DNA of 64,000 bases, taken from the NCBI GenBank assembly GCA_015978205.1, contig JADWMM010000001.1:199712-263711 (forward strand). Reading direction: 5' to 3'. This DNA comes from Alkaliphilus sp. NP8. Lineage in GTDB: Bacteria; Bacillota; Clostridia; Peptostreptococcales; Natronincolaceae. The notes beneath the pieces were generated by a model. The model ran no database searches. It was not told the DNA's origin and was given only the letters and a program-made list of their open reading frames with translations. A program made the translations under genes and the position numbers. Each line of letters starts with the position of its first letter. Position 1 is the stretch's first letter. This document shows positions 10,645 to 19,124 of this stretch, in pieces.

Positions 10645-11835
10645 ATGGAAAGAATAGTAGGTACTGTTTCAAGGGGTCTTCGTACTCCTATTATTAACCA
10701 AGGCGATTCTATACCTGAAATTGTTGTAAATACTGTATTAAAAGCTTCTGAATCAGAAGGATTCAATATTAATGATAAAGATATTGTGTCAATAACTGAG
10801 TCTGTAGTTGCCCGTGCTCAAGGAAACTATGCAAGTATTGATGCTATTGCAAAGGATGTAGCTTCAAAGTTTGGAGAAGATACAATAGGTGTAACTTTTC
10901 CTATTTTAAGTCGTAACCGTTTTGCTATTTGTCTTCGTGGTATTGCAAAGGGTGCTAAGAAGATTGTTTTAATGCTTAGCTATCCATCAGACGAGGTAGG
11001 TAATCACTTAGTAGATCTAGATATGCTAGATGAAAAGGGAGTTAATCCTTGGACTGATGTGCTTACAGAGGAGCAATTTAGAAATCACTTTGGATATATG
11101 CAGCATACCTTTACTGGTGTAGATTATATAGACTATTATAAATCATTAATTCAAGAGTATGGTGTTGAGTGTGAGATTATTTTTTCCAACAATCCTAAAA
11201 CAATATTAGATTATACAAAAAATGTTCTTACTTGTGATATTCATACAAGAGCTAGAACTAAAAGAATATTAAAAGAAAATGGTGCAAATAATGTTTATAG
11301 TCTTGATGATATATTATCAGCTTCAATAGATGGTAGTGGCTACAATGAAGCCTATGGTCTTTTAGGATCAAATAAATCTACAGAGGAAAGCGTTAAGCTT
11401 TTCCCACGAGATTGTCAACCTGTTGTTGATGAAATTCAAGCTAAACTTAAAGAAGCTACAGGCAAAACTGTTGAAGTTATGATTTATGGAGATGGTGCAT
11501 TTAAAGATCCTGTAGGAAAAATTTGGGAGCTAGCTGATCCTGTTGTATCTCCAGCCTATACTGCAGGACTTGAAGGTACACCTAATGAGGTGAAAATTAA
11601 ATACCTTGCAGATAATGACTTTGCTCACCTAAAGGGTGATGAGCTTAATGAAGCTATCTCTGAATATATTAGAAATAAAAAATCTGATCTTACTGGTGCT
11701 ATGGCAGCTCAAGGTACTACTCCAAGAAGACTTACTGATCTTATAGGATCTCTTTGTGACCTGACTTCAGGAAGTGGAGATAAAGGTACTCCAGTAGTTT
11801 ATATCCAAGGATATTTTGATAACTATACAAAATAA
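10645..11835 (+). CDS. Coenzyme F420-0:L-glutamate ligase family protein (CofE-like)
   Basis: 'ESVVARAQGNYASIDAIAKDV', 'VMIYGDGAFKDPVGKIWELADPVVSPAYTAGLEGTPNEVKIKYLAD'; RBS aggagcg upstream. Confidence 0.8.
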   Translation: MERIVGTVSRGLRTPIINQGDSIPEIVVNTVLKASESEGFNINDKDIVSITESVVARAQGNYASIDAIAKDVASKFGEDTIGVTFPILSRNRFAICLRGIAKGAKKIVLMLSYPSDEVGNHLVDLDMLDEKGVNPWTDVLTEEQFRNHFGYMQHTFTGVDYIDYYKSLIQEYGVECEIIFSNNPKTILDYTKNVLTCDIHTRARTKRILKENGANNVYSLDDILSASIDGSGYNEAYGLLGSNKSTEESVKLFPRDCQPVVDEIQAKLKEATGKTVEVMIYGDGAFKDPVGKIWELADPVVSPAYTAGLEGTPNEVKIKYLADNDFAHLKGDELNEAISEYIRNKKSDLTGAMAAQGTTPRRLTDLIGSLCDLTSGSGDKGTPVVYIQGYFDNYTK

Positions 11836-11873
11836 TATCTTTATAGTAAATGTAATATATGAAATTATTTTTC

Positions 11874-11929
11874 AAAAATCGTGGTTACTTATGGTAGGGT
11901 TCGCCGTATCGCTGTAACCACGGTTTTTA
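11874..11929 (+). terminator. Terminator-like hairpin after the F420-ligase-like gene; the distal att core sits in its loop
   Basis: aaaatcgtggttac ... gtaaccacggttttt, 9-bp perfect arms (cgtggttac/gtaaccacg). Confidence 0.6.
11885..11905 (-). repeat. attC: distal copy of the rlmH 3'-end attachment sequence
   Basis: Minus strand GGCGAACCCTACCATAAGTAA = G E P Y H K stop; four differences from the rlmH end, all synonymous. Confidence 0.8.
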
Positions 11930-11955
11930 TTTGGCTACGTATATTAAAAAAATAT

Positions 11956-12450
11956 CTACGATAAATCATCACCTATTGATTTGCCATAATTTACTATAGC
12001 GGACATTTCTTGATTAGTTATATTAAAGCTCGTATTTTCAGCAATTATTTCTACTATTTGCAATATATATGTGAATGAACTATCGAAGCTATCATCTAAA
12101 CAATCACAAAAGTTTAGCACTAATGGTTCAATAGTTTTCAATTCCTGTACTGTGGTAGGTATAACTTCAGATGCTTTATAATTCCAATATTGTAATACTC
12201 TTTTACGCTCTGTATGATTAGACTTTCGAATTAATCTGTACACTATGCTAAGCTTTGGATTAAAACCTCCAATCTCAAACTCTAAATTTTGAGAGTAGTT
12301 AATAAGAACATGAGGACTTTCTATATTTCTTGTATCTACCTTTACTAACGATAAATTTATAGGCTTCTTATTTGGGGTTAAATCATTTGGAAAATTATCC
12401 TTGCATATTTTTCCACAATTTAAAAAAGGCATACCTAAACAAACGTGCAT
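11956..12450 (-). CDS. DUF4489-like protein (single repeat domain)
   Basis: 'FLNCGKICKDNFPNDL...HVLINYSQNLEF...VLNFCDCLDDSFDSSFTYILQIVEI' matches each half of 12466..13419. Confidence 0.5.
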   Translation of the reverse strand: MHVCLGMPFLNCGKICKDNFPNDLTPNKKPINLSLVKVDTRNIESPHVLINYSQNLEFEIGGFNPKLSIVYRLIRKSNHTERKRVLQYWNYKASEVIPTTVQELKTIEPLVLNFCDCLDDSFDSSFTYILQIVEIIAENTSFNITNQEMSAIVNYGKSIGDDLS

Positions 12451-12465
12451 GAATTCCCCTCCTTT

Positions 12466-13419
12466 CTAACATAATCCTTGTTGCTCTTTTCCAAGATAAA
12501 CTTGAGCACTCATACTCTTTTGGCTAATGTTATAAAAAGATTCTTTTGACAACTCTGCCCCAACTAATTGGATTGTATAAGTATAAGATAAATTAAATTT
12601 AGAATTTAAACATTCACAGTAGTTATATACAAGTGGTTCTTTAATATTAGTATCATTTACAAATACTCTTCTAAAAGGCCATTCTTTAAGCACCGTTGTA
12701 GTACAATCACTACAAGTTTTCACTAACCTGAAAGTTAAATTGTTGAACCTACCTTCTTTTAAAACTGAAGTAATAAAACTTGAGAAATTAATTAAAACAC
12801 ATGTATCATTATTACTTTCTGTATTAATTGTTAATTGAGTTAATATAATAGGCTCATCTTTTTTTGTAAGATGAAGAGGTAAAACAGGGTTAAATACTTT
12901 TCCACATTTTATATAGGGCAAATAACTTTTACTACATCCATGTAATCCTCTTATAACTGTAGCTGTAATGCTTTTATTACTTAAACCATAGCTTTCAACA
13001 TTATTCGTTTCAATTTGAATAATTTCCAATCTATAGATTATTCTGTTACTACTATTTTCATTTAAGCAATCACAATAACTAAGAACAGTTGGTTGATTGG
13101 TTTGCAAATTAGAAATTTCTAGCATCTCTAAAGATTCAAGTCCAAATTCCCACTCTTGAAGAATTTGTGCATACTCTGAACTTACATCTTTTCTAACTAG
13201 ACGATAAGTAATGTTTAACTTTGGATTCAAACCTAATAAAGTAAAGTTTATAAACTCAGAAAATTTAACCAATACAAATGGCCTTGATATATGTTTTGTA
13301 TTCACATTGACCTCTGCTAGTACAATTGGTGGTTCACTTTTATCTAAATTGTTGGGCAACTCAGTTTGGTATACCTCGCCACACTTGATATATGATGGTA
13401 AACAGCTTTTTATACTCAT
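12466..13419 (-). CDS. DUF4489-like protein with two tandem copies of the domain
   Basis: Internal repeat: 'YIKCGEVYQTELPNNL...FVLVKFSEF...VLSYCDCLNENSSNRIIYRLEIIQI' and 'YIKCGKVFNPVLPLHL...CVLINFSSF...VYNYCECLNSKFNLSYTYTIQLVGA'. Confidence 0.55.
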   Translation of the reverse strand: MSIKSCLPSYIKCGEVYQTELPNNLDKSEPPIVLAEVNVNTKHISRPFVLVKFSEFINFTLLGLNPKLNITYRLVRKDVSSEYAQILQEWEFGLESLEMLEISNLQTNQPTVLSYCDCLNENSSNRIIYRLEIIQIETNNVESYGLSNKSITATVIRGLHGCSKSYLPYIKCGKVFNPVLPLHLTKKDEPIILTQLTINTESNNDTCVLINFSSFITSVLKEGRFNNLTFRLVKTCSDCTTTVLKEWPFRRVFVNDTNIKEPLVYNYCECLNSKFNLSYTYTIQLVGAELSKESFYNISQKSMSAQVYLGKEQQGLC

Positions 13420-13550
13420 TTTTACCTCCTTAACATTTTATATTTATAATTATTCTAGTTGAGATAGCAACCAGTACTTATTGCATATTATGCAGTCATA
13501 GTAATGACTGTTACCTGTTAAATAATATCTATATCTATTCTAAAAAACTG

Positions 13551-13580
13551 AAAAAAGAGTCCATTTTATTTATTGGACTC
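13551..13580. terminator. Terminator-like inverted repeat
   Basis: aaaagagtccattttatttattggactctctta. Confidence 0.6.
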
Positions 13581-13768
13581 TCTTATATTAATCATGTTTT
13601 GACAATATAATTCCTGATATCTTATCAAGAATTCCATTAACTTTTAAGAAAGAAAAGTTTCTCTCTAAATTATAAGGATTTCCTTCATCCTCAATGAAAG
13701 TATATCTCCTTCTGTTATGTTATGCATATACTTATATACTATTAGATTAGTTTTAAAACATAATTTTT

Positions 13769-14026
13769 TTATTTCCATTTAAAAAATCTAATAAAAATAA
13801 CCGAGCAAACCAAAGCTAGCACAACTATTATGATAATTGCACATTTCAGAGAACGAACAATTTTTAACTTTTGAATATCTTCGTCAGTATAAATACGATA
13901 TCCATTGTATTTTCATATAGGCTTAGATATAAGTTCTAATTCCTCGTACATACGTACAGTGTTTGGGTGAATTCCGATAATCCTTGCAACTTCACTTGTC
14001 TTATATGTCTTTTCTATTATATTCAC
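13769..14026 (-). pseudogene. MerR-family HTH regulator with C-terminal TM segment, interrupted by in-frame TGA
   Basis: Manual translation from GTG at 14026: 'NIIEKTYKTSEVARIIGIHPNTVRMYEELELISKPI*KYNGYRIYTDEDIQKLKIVRSLKCAIIIIVVLALVCSVIFIRFFKWK'. Confidence 0.7.
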
Positions 14027-14109
14027 CTCTTTCTATAGTAATAAAAATCTTTTCTTTAAAATTAAGATTAGTTCATTATATGTCACCAAATCTATTTCTT
14101 CAATATATA

Positions 14110-14877
14110 TTAAATCAGTTCCTTAACTTTCTCGTGAATAAATGTATTCTTTCCTAAAGCATCAGCTTCTTTAAGCATATTAACACCTAAATCAGTATTT
14201 CCTTCCATAAGATTTATTTGTCCAAGGTGAAAATAAGCCGAAGCACGGATATTATTAGGAATGTTTTCTTTAACTAATTCATCTAATACCTTTTTACTTT
14301 CTGATATTTTCCCTTGATGGAAGTCTAACAATGCCTTTGTACTTTTAATAGCAATATTTAATGACTCATATTTATAACTTGGCACAAGTATTTCAGAATA
14401 TGTTTCCATAATATTTATGCTATCATCTATTCTATCAACAGCCAGATAAGCCAACACAAAATTGTTATAATAACTAGCTTTAAAATTCTTATTTAATTCG
14501 CTTGGGTCAATGGAATCTAAAAGGTTTATCATATAATGAAACTTACCTTTATAGTAAAGACCTGCAGATTTGTTCACTAGTAATAATTTTTTTTGTTTTT
14601 TATTCGTTGTTTTATCAATCTCTATTTGTATTTCTTTTAAGAATAAATCAGGGTCAACTTTATCATTTAATATAGAGACTATATGCTTTTGTCTTAAATA
14701 AGATTTTAAAATTAAGAACACAAAAATTATTATATATACAAATGCAAACATAATAATTATAGTCGGATAAGTAAAACTAATTTCTATCCCATTAAGTTCT
14801 AATATAATCAATAAAGTCCCTAGAAGTATACCAAGTAAAAATGTCATTAATATATTTTTAAGTATCCTTTTTTTCAA
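14110..14877 (-). CDS. Membrane-anchored TPR-like protein
   Basis: Two N-terminal TMs followed by helical repeats 'RASAYFHLGQINLMEGNTDLGVNMLKEADALG'. Confidence 0.65.
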   Translation of the reverse strand: MKKRILKNILMTFLLGILLGTLLIILELNGIEISFTYPTIIIMFAFVYIIIFVFLILKSYLRQKHIVSILNDKVDPDLFLKEIQIEIDKTTNKKQKKLLLVNKSAGLYYKGKFHYMINLLDSIDPSELNKNFKASYYNNFVLAYLAVDRIDDSINIMETYSEILVPSYKYESLNIAIKSTKALLDFHQGKISESKKVLDELVKENIPNNIRASAYFHLGQINLMEGNTDLGVNMLKEADALGKNTFIHEKVKELI

Positions 14878-14999
14878 TGTATATACCTCCTTTAATTATA
14901 TTAATTATGCCCATGTTATTTTTACATGTCTATTATAAAATTCTATACTCTAAGTGCTATATCAATCCAGAAAGCGACTGTTTTGTTTCACAATAATTT

Positions 15000-15413
15000 T
15001 TACTCATTGTCAGAAATAAAAATATCAGTTAATTCAATAATAAAGTAGGGTGGTATCATTCCTGTATTAGAATATGATTCATTTGCAATATTCCAGTTAC
15101 GCAAAATTACTGAAACACCTTGAATTGTATCTTCGATTTTATCATATGGTAACATACCCTTCACAGAGTAATATACCGAATAATTACGTTTTAGGTTTAC
15201 AGAACTAATACCATTATCCATAATTTCCAATGGATAATGAATATTAATTCCCAAATCTGAGAGAAATGTATCGATCATTGGATAATTCTTTGAAAACTTG
15301 TTTCTGAATAAAATACATTCTCTGCACCGACACTGGTCATTATATTTATCACGATAAAAACTTGTTGCTTCTTTGTCAAAATCAATATCAGATATAACAA
15401 TACTCATTGTCAC
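15000..15413 (-). CDS. Hypothetical protein with CRCREC motif
   Basis: Intact ORF 'YNDQCRCRECILFRNKFSKNYPMIDTFLSDLGINIHYPLEIMD'; no family confidently recognised. Confidence 0.55.
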   Translation of the reverse strand: MTMSIVISDIDFDKEATSFYRDKYNDQCRCRECILFRNKFSKNYPMIDTFLSDLGINIHYPLEIMDNGISSVNLKRNYSVYYSVKGMLPYDKIEDTIQGVSVILRNWNIANESYSNTGMIPPYFIIELTDIFISDNE

Positions 15414-15649
15414 TCTCCTATTTTATAAATAATCTGTACCGCAAATTCTAATTTATCTACTTATAGACTATCTATTTTATCATAATCTCCTGTATACATT
15501 CTATCCTTATGTTCAATATTCCACTTAAATTAAGCCCTATTTTCTCCATATGGTCCGGTCTACGGCTCTTTACTGTAATCTGCTTTACCTCACACTACTA
15601 TTAACCACTTTTATTTATTACACTCATTAAATCTAAAAAAGGATCAAAT

Positions 15650-15670
15650 TTACTTGTGATACGGTTCACC
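15650..15670 (-). repeat. attB: internal copy of the rlmH 3'-end attachment sequence
   Basis: Minus strand GGTGAACCGTATCACAAGTAA = G E P Y H K stop; differs from the rlmH end at two synonymous positions; contains TACGGT-TC-ACCGTA dyad on the plus strand. Confidence 0.88.
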
Positions 15671-15702
15671 GTAACGGGTATGATGGCGGTTTTTTAATAG
15701 CT

Positions 15703-16869
15703 TTATTCATTAAAATAATTGTCTATCTTTAAACCAAGTTCTTCTGCATTCCCTAGTCTTTGATTAATAGCAAACCCGCAACAACAACATTCAACCTTTT
15801 CTGTCCATTCATAATAGTCACATTCATTATCCATATCACTTGCAGTCAAATAATCTCTATATTCTATCAAAGTTTCTAAACCACATACTGGACAAATATA
15901 CTCTTGTGTATAATTATAATGATACCCTTCCTCTTCCTTCTTTATATTAGCTACTTGCAGTGCTATTCGATTTTTAATATCAAACTTCTTTTTATCAAAA
16001 TAAGCCCAACCTATATGAAGGTTCTTGCCTCTGTCATAATCCTTGCTTTCCCATTCAGATTTTTTTATACTGTTATAATATGCGGCTCTCCCCATTTCTT
16101 TTAAGTAAGCCACTTTTCTTATATGTTTATTATTAGTAAAATCACTACTACAATCATATAAATCTATAATTTCATTCAAAGGTTCGATTCCATTTGCTAT
16201 ATATTGATATTTCCATATTTTCTTAAATTTTTGATATTCTATATCATCTACTATCTTTTGTACCAAAGGTAAAACAAATTTTCCTATAAACATGTCTAAG
16301 TCATTATACTGTAAAATATATAGCCCTCTATGCCATATTTTATTTCTTAATTTATTTAATTTTCCTAATATCTTTATATTATCGCTATCTGCCAAAAAAT
16401 TGTATCTGTCATTTATAACTCCTTTCTTCTTTAATTGAGGAAAAGCTTTTAATACTTCACTAAATTCTATTGAAAACAATTTATTTTCTTCATCATTTTC
16501 TAAAGTTTCATTATTTATTAGTTTGTATAAAATATCATGTCTATCATGTACTCTTACAACGAGCAACTTACTTATTTTTTCTAAAATATCTTTCATTATT
16601 AATTCAAAAAAATGTTGGAAATGTACAATGCATTCAAAGTAGTTTTCATAATAATCCTTTGCATGTAATTTATTAGTTTTTTCCTCTAAATTTTCACCAT
16701 TCTCAATAAAATCTGCAATATAAATTTCATTTGACTTGTATGTACTAAAATAAGACTTTAAAGCCAATCTTAATGAAACAAAAGCCAAGTTTTCTAACTC
16801 ATAACTATCATTTGTTAATTTGAAACCATTATCCACTATTTGTTTTAGTTTTTCCTCTATACTTTTCAT
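15703..16869 (-). CDS. HEPN-like protein with C-terminal zinc ribbon; putative defence component
   Basis: 'LNKLRNKIWHRGLY' fits HEPN R-x4-H; C-terminal 'CPVCG...CCCCG' Zn-ribbon pairs; adjacent to SIR2-like gene. Confidence 0.6.
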   Translation of the reverse strand: MKSIEEKLKQIVDNGFKLTNDSYELENLAFVSLRLALKSYFSTYKSNEIYIADFIENGENLEEKTNKLHAKDYYENYFECIVHFQHFFELIMKDILEKISKLLVVRVHDRHDILYKLINNETLENDEENKLFSIEFSEVLKAFPQLKKKGVINDRYNFLADSDNIKILGKLNKLRNKIWHRGLYILQYNDLDMFIGKFVLPLVQKIVDDIEYQKFKKIWKYQYIANGIEPLNEIIDLYDCSSDFTNNKHIRKVAYLKEMGRAAYYNSIKKSEWESKDYDRGKNLHIGWAYFDKKKFDIKNRIALQVANIKKEEEGYHYNYTQEYICPVCGLETLIEYRDYLTASDMDNECDYYEWTEKVECCCCGFAINQRLGNAEELGLKIDNYFNE

Positions 16870-16952
16870 ATTTCTCCCCCAGTGCTATTAAAGGATTTCT
16901 TTTTAAATTTCTATATTATTCCATTTGCTTTTTCTATAAAAATAAATTCTTA

Positions 16953-18479
16953 TTATTCATCTTTGTACACTTCAATTAACTTCTCATACCAGTACTTATT
17001 ATCCTCCGTTTTCCTGTGGCTATTAATAGGAATTACTTTTATTCCCCTAGTAGAACTCAATCGCAATTTTCTTTGATACTCTCTCTTGGCTGCATCAATA
17101 TTTGCTTCTCCATGCCTCGAATGATGTAATATTACTATTTCTTTCTGGTTTTCCTCGATTAACGACCTAAATATACCATTTATATGACCATCATCTGAGT
17201 TAAATCCATATCCTATTATACAAATTATATCTGATTGAACAAACTTATCATATAATTCAACATATCGTTTTGACATTGTTATGGAAGTAAGCGGTTTAAT
17301 ACCACTCTGAGTAAATAAAAATGGTACTGTTATATGAGCACTATCTTCTGTTGATACAATTTGATTTAAATAAGGGTCATACATATCATCTATGCACCCA
17401 TTAAGAAACTGCACTTCCTTGTCTAACACATCTTTTATAAACCTATTATAATTTGTAGTACCTATTGTATCTACGTCAAACACTTCTTCTAATTCAGCTA
17501 CATCATGGTAGTATCCAGGTCCATTTAAACATCTTTCTCTATGTTCATCTGCAATACTTGTAATATATCGTTTTACTGTGTTTAAAAATATAACTATCCT
17601 ACAAAATTTTGCCCAATCAGTCTTAGGGGAATATACATACCTCCAGTTGCTGTCAATTAATTCTTGATAGTCCAAAGCTTGAGATAATATATCCTCTAAA
17701 ATCATTTTTCCAAATTCTATAATAATAGTCTCGCTATCAGTAGAATTGTTTATTTCTTTACTCTCTGAATCTATGATATATTCTAATCCGTTAATACCTG
17801 CTCTTTTATAGTCTAGAGAAAACATTCCTCCCAAATCATCAAATATATCTATACTATCTATACTTCTCTCAAAAATCCCCTCATTTAGACACCTTATGAG
17901 ATTTTCTCCACAGGAACCTACTAGTAGTTCTAATATTGCTTTAATTGTTTTCTGTAAATTTGTTTTGAAATTATGATTTAACTCTTCATTATCTAGTACC
18001 TTTAATAGAGCTGAAAAATATTGACTTTCAAATAAACCATTATGGTTTCCTAGGAGGCCTGATAACCTAACATTTTGAGAGTAGATAACTTGCCCTACCT
18101 CTACACCTGATACATCTTGAAGTTTATCATCAATTTCTATACCTTCTGCTCTTAATTTATCAACTATTTTGCTAATACTCTCATCAAAATTGTTTAAATA
18201 ATATAGTATTTTACTTCCTTTGTTTTCAAGACTTCCCTTTACTAAAGACTCATAATGGGATTTTCCAAATGAAGATATGTTTTTACTCCAAAAATTTTCT
18301 GGCAACCATGTTGTAGCATAAAAAGATGTTCTGTCTAAACTATCTCTAGTACTTCTAAAGTTTTGTTTATCAATATTTGAATCCATTTTAAAAATATCTA
18401 GTGCAAATTTCCCCCCCGAAGGTAGTCCATAGGACATTTCAGCCCCTGCACCAAAAAATAAAGCTATTCTCTTTGACAT
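16953..18479 (-). CDS. SIR2-like domain protein; putative defence NADase or NAD+-binding sensor
   Basis: 'ALFFGAGAEMSYGLPSGGKFALDIF', 'TIGTTNYNRFIKDVL', 'IICIIGYGFNSDDGHINGIFRSLIEENQKEIVIL'. Confidence 0.82.
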   Translation of the reverse strand: MSKRIALFFGAGAEMSYGLPSGGKFALDIFKMDSNIDKQNFRSTRDSLDRTSFYATTWLPENFWSKNISSFGKSHYESLVKGSLENKGSKILYYLNNFDESISKIVDKLRAEGIEIDDKLQDVSGVEVGQVIYSQNVRLSGLLGNHNGLFESQYFSALLKVLDNEELNHNFKTNLQKTIKAILELLVGSCGENLIRCLNEGIFERSIDSIDIFDDLGGMFSLDYKRAGINGLEYIIDSESKEINNSTDSETIIIEFGKMILEDILSQALDYQELIDSNWRYVYSPKTDWAKFCRIVIFLNTVKRYITSIADEHRERCLNGPGYYHDVAELEEVFDVDTIGTTNYNRFIKDVLDKEVQFLNGCIDDMYDPYLNQIVSTEDSAHITVPFLFTQSGIKPLTSITMSKRYVELYDKFVQSDIICIIGYGFNSDDGHINGIFRSLIEENQKEIVILHHSRHGEANIDAAKREYQRKLRLSSTRGIKVIPINSHRKTEDNKYWYEKLIEVYKDE

Positions 18480-18608
18480 GTTTTTATCTCCTTTCTCCTT
18501 ATTCTATATAGTCCTTCTTTAAAAATAATTATTCTAACATTGGTAATTGTTTTGCAATTATATATTTCGTCATAAATATATTTAATCCTACATAAATTTA
18601 CCAATTAT

Positions 18609-19097
18609 TTATATTTTTACTCTAAATCCAATAACATGCCCTAGCTCCTCTTGAAAAACAGGACAAGCCCCTCCTGACTTTTCATAAGAAAGGGCTTCTG
18701 CTAAAAAAGGTTGTTGAGTTTGTTCGGTGAAATTCATCTCTATTGTCTTTATCTTTTTATTTTCACCTAAGTTTATTCTTTTAATTACTAGGTGTAGTAA
18801 GGTTTTCATTTGCTCTGTGGGGGCATCCCTTAGAAGCTGTTCTAGCTGGCCCAACCTTGTCTTTACATCTTCTAGGGTAACCTGCTGACTTTGGTCATTG
18901 CCTAGCTCTAACTCTATGTCTGATTTCCTATGGTGCAGGGTGTCTAGTTCCTTATCTAAGTTTTGAAGGTGACTACTGAATATCTCTCTATTAATGGTAT
19001 CATCTTCATATATGGTAAAGTATTCCTTTTTATTATATTCAATTTTTAATTTTGATTTATTATTTTTTCTTAAAAAAAAGCAATATATTCTTTCCAC
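18609..19097 (-). pseudogene. C-terminal remnant of a large serine recombinase (CcrABC/phage-integrase type)
   Basis: Coiled-coil 'NLDKELDTLHHRKSDIELEL' and tail 'TEQMKTLLHLVIKRINLGENKKIKTIEMNF' typical of large serine recombinase C-termini; catalytic N-terminal domain absent. Confidence 0.7.
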
Positions 19098-19124
19098 CCA
19101 AGGGTACGTGATTCTATACGTTTT

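Noticed and set aside
13593-13720. Short minus-strand fragment 'NRRRYTFIEDEGNPYNLERNFSFLKVNGILDKISGIILSKHD'
   Set aside because: Looks like a coding remnant but no convincing start or family; not called as a gene.
13938-13945. In-frame TGA in the MerR gene as selenocysteine
   Set aside because: Position normally holds a basic residue, not Cys; gene lies in a decaying element region. Nonsense mutation more likely.
15420-15640. Possible decayed coding fragment next to attB
   Set aside because: Translations contain several stops and no motif strong enough to identify it.
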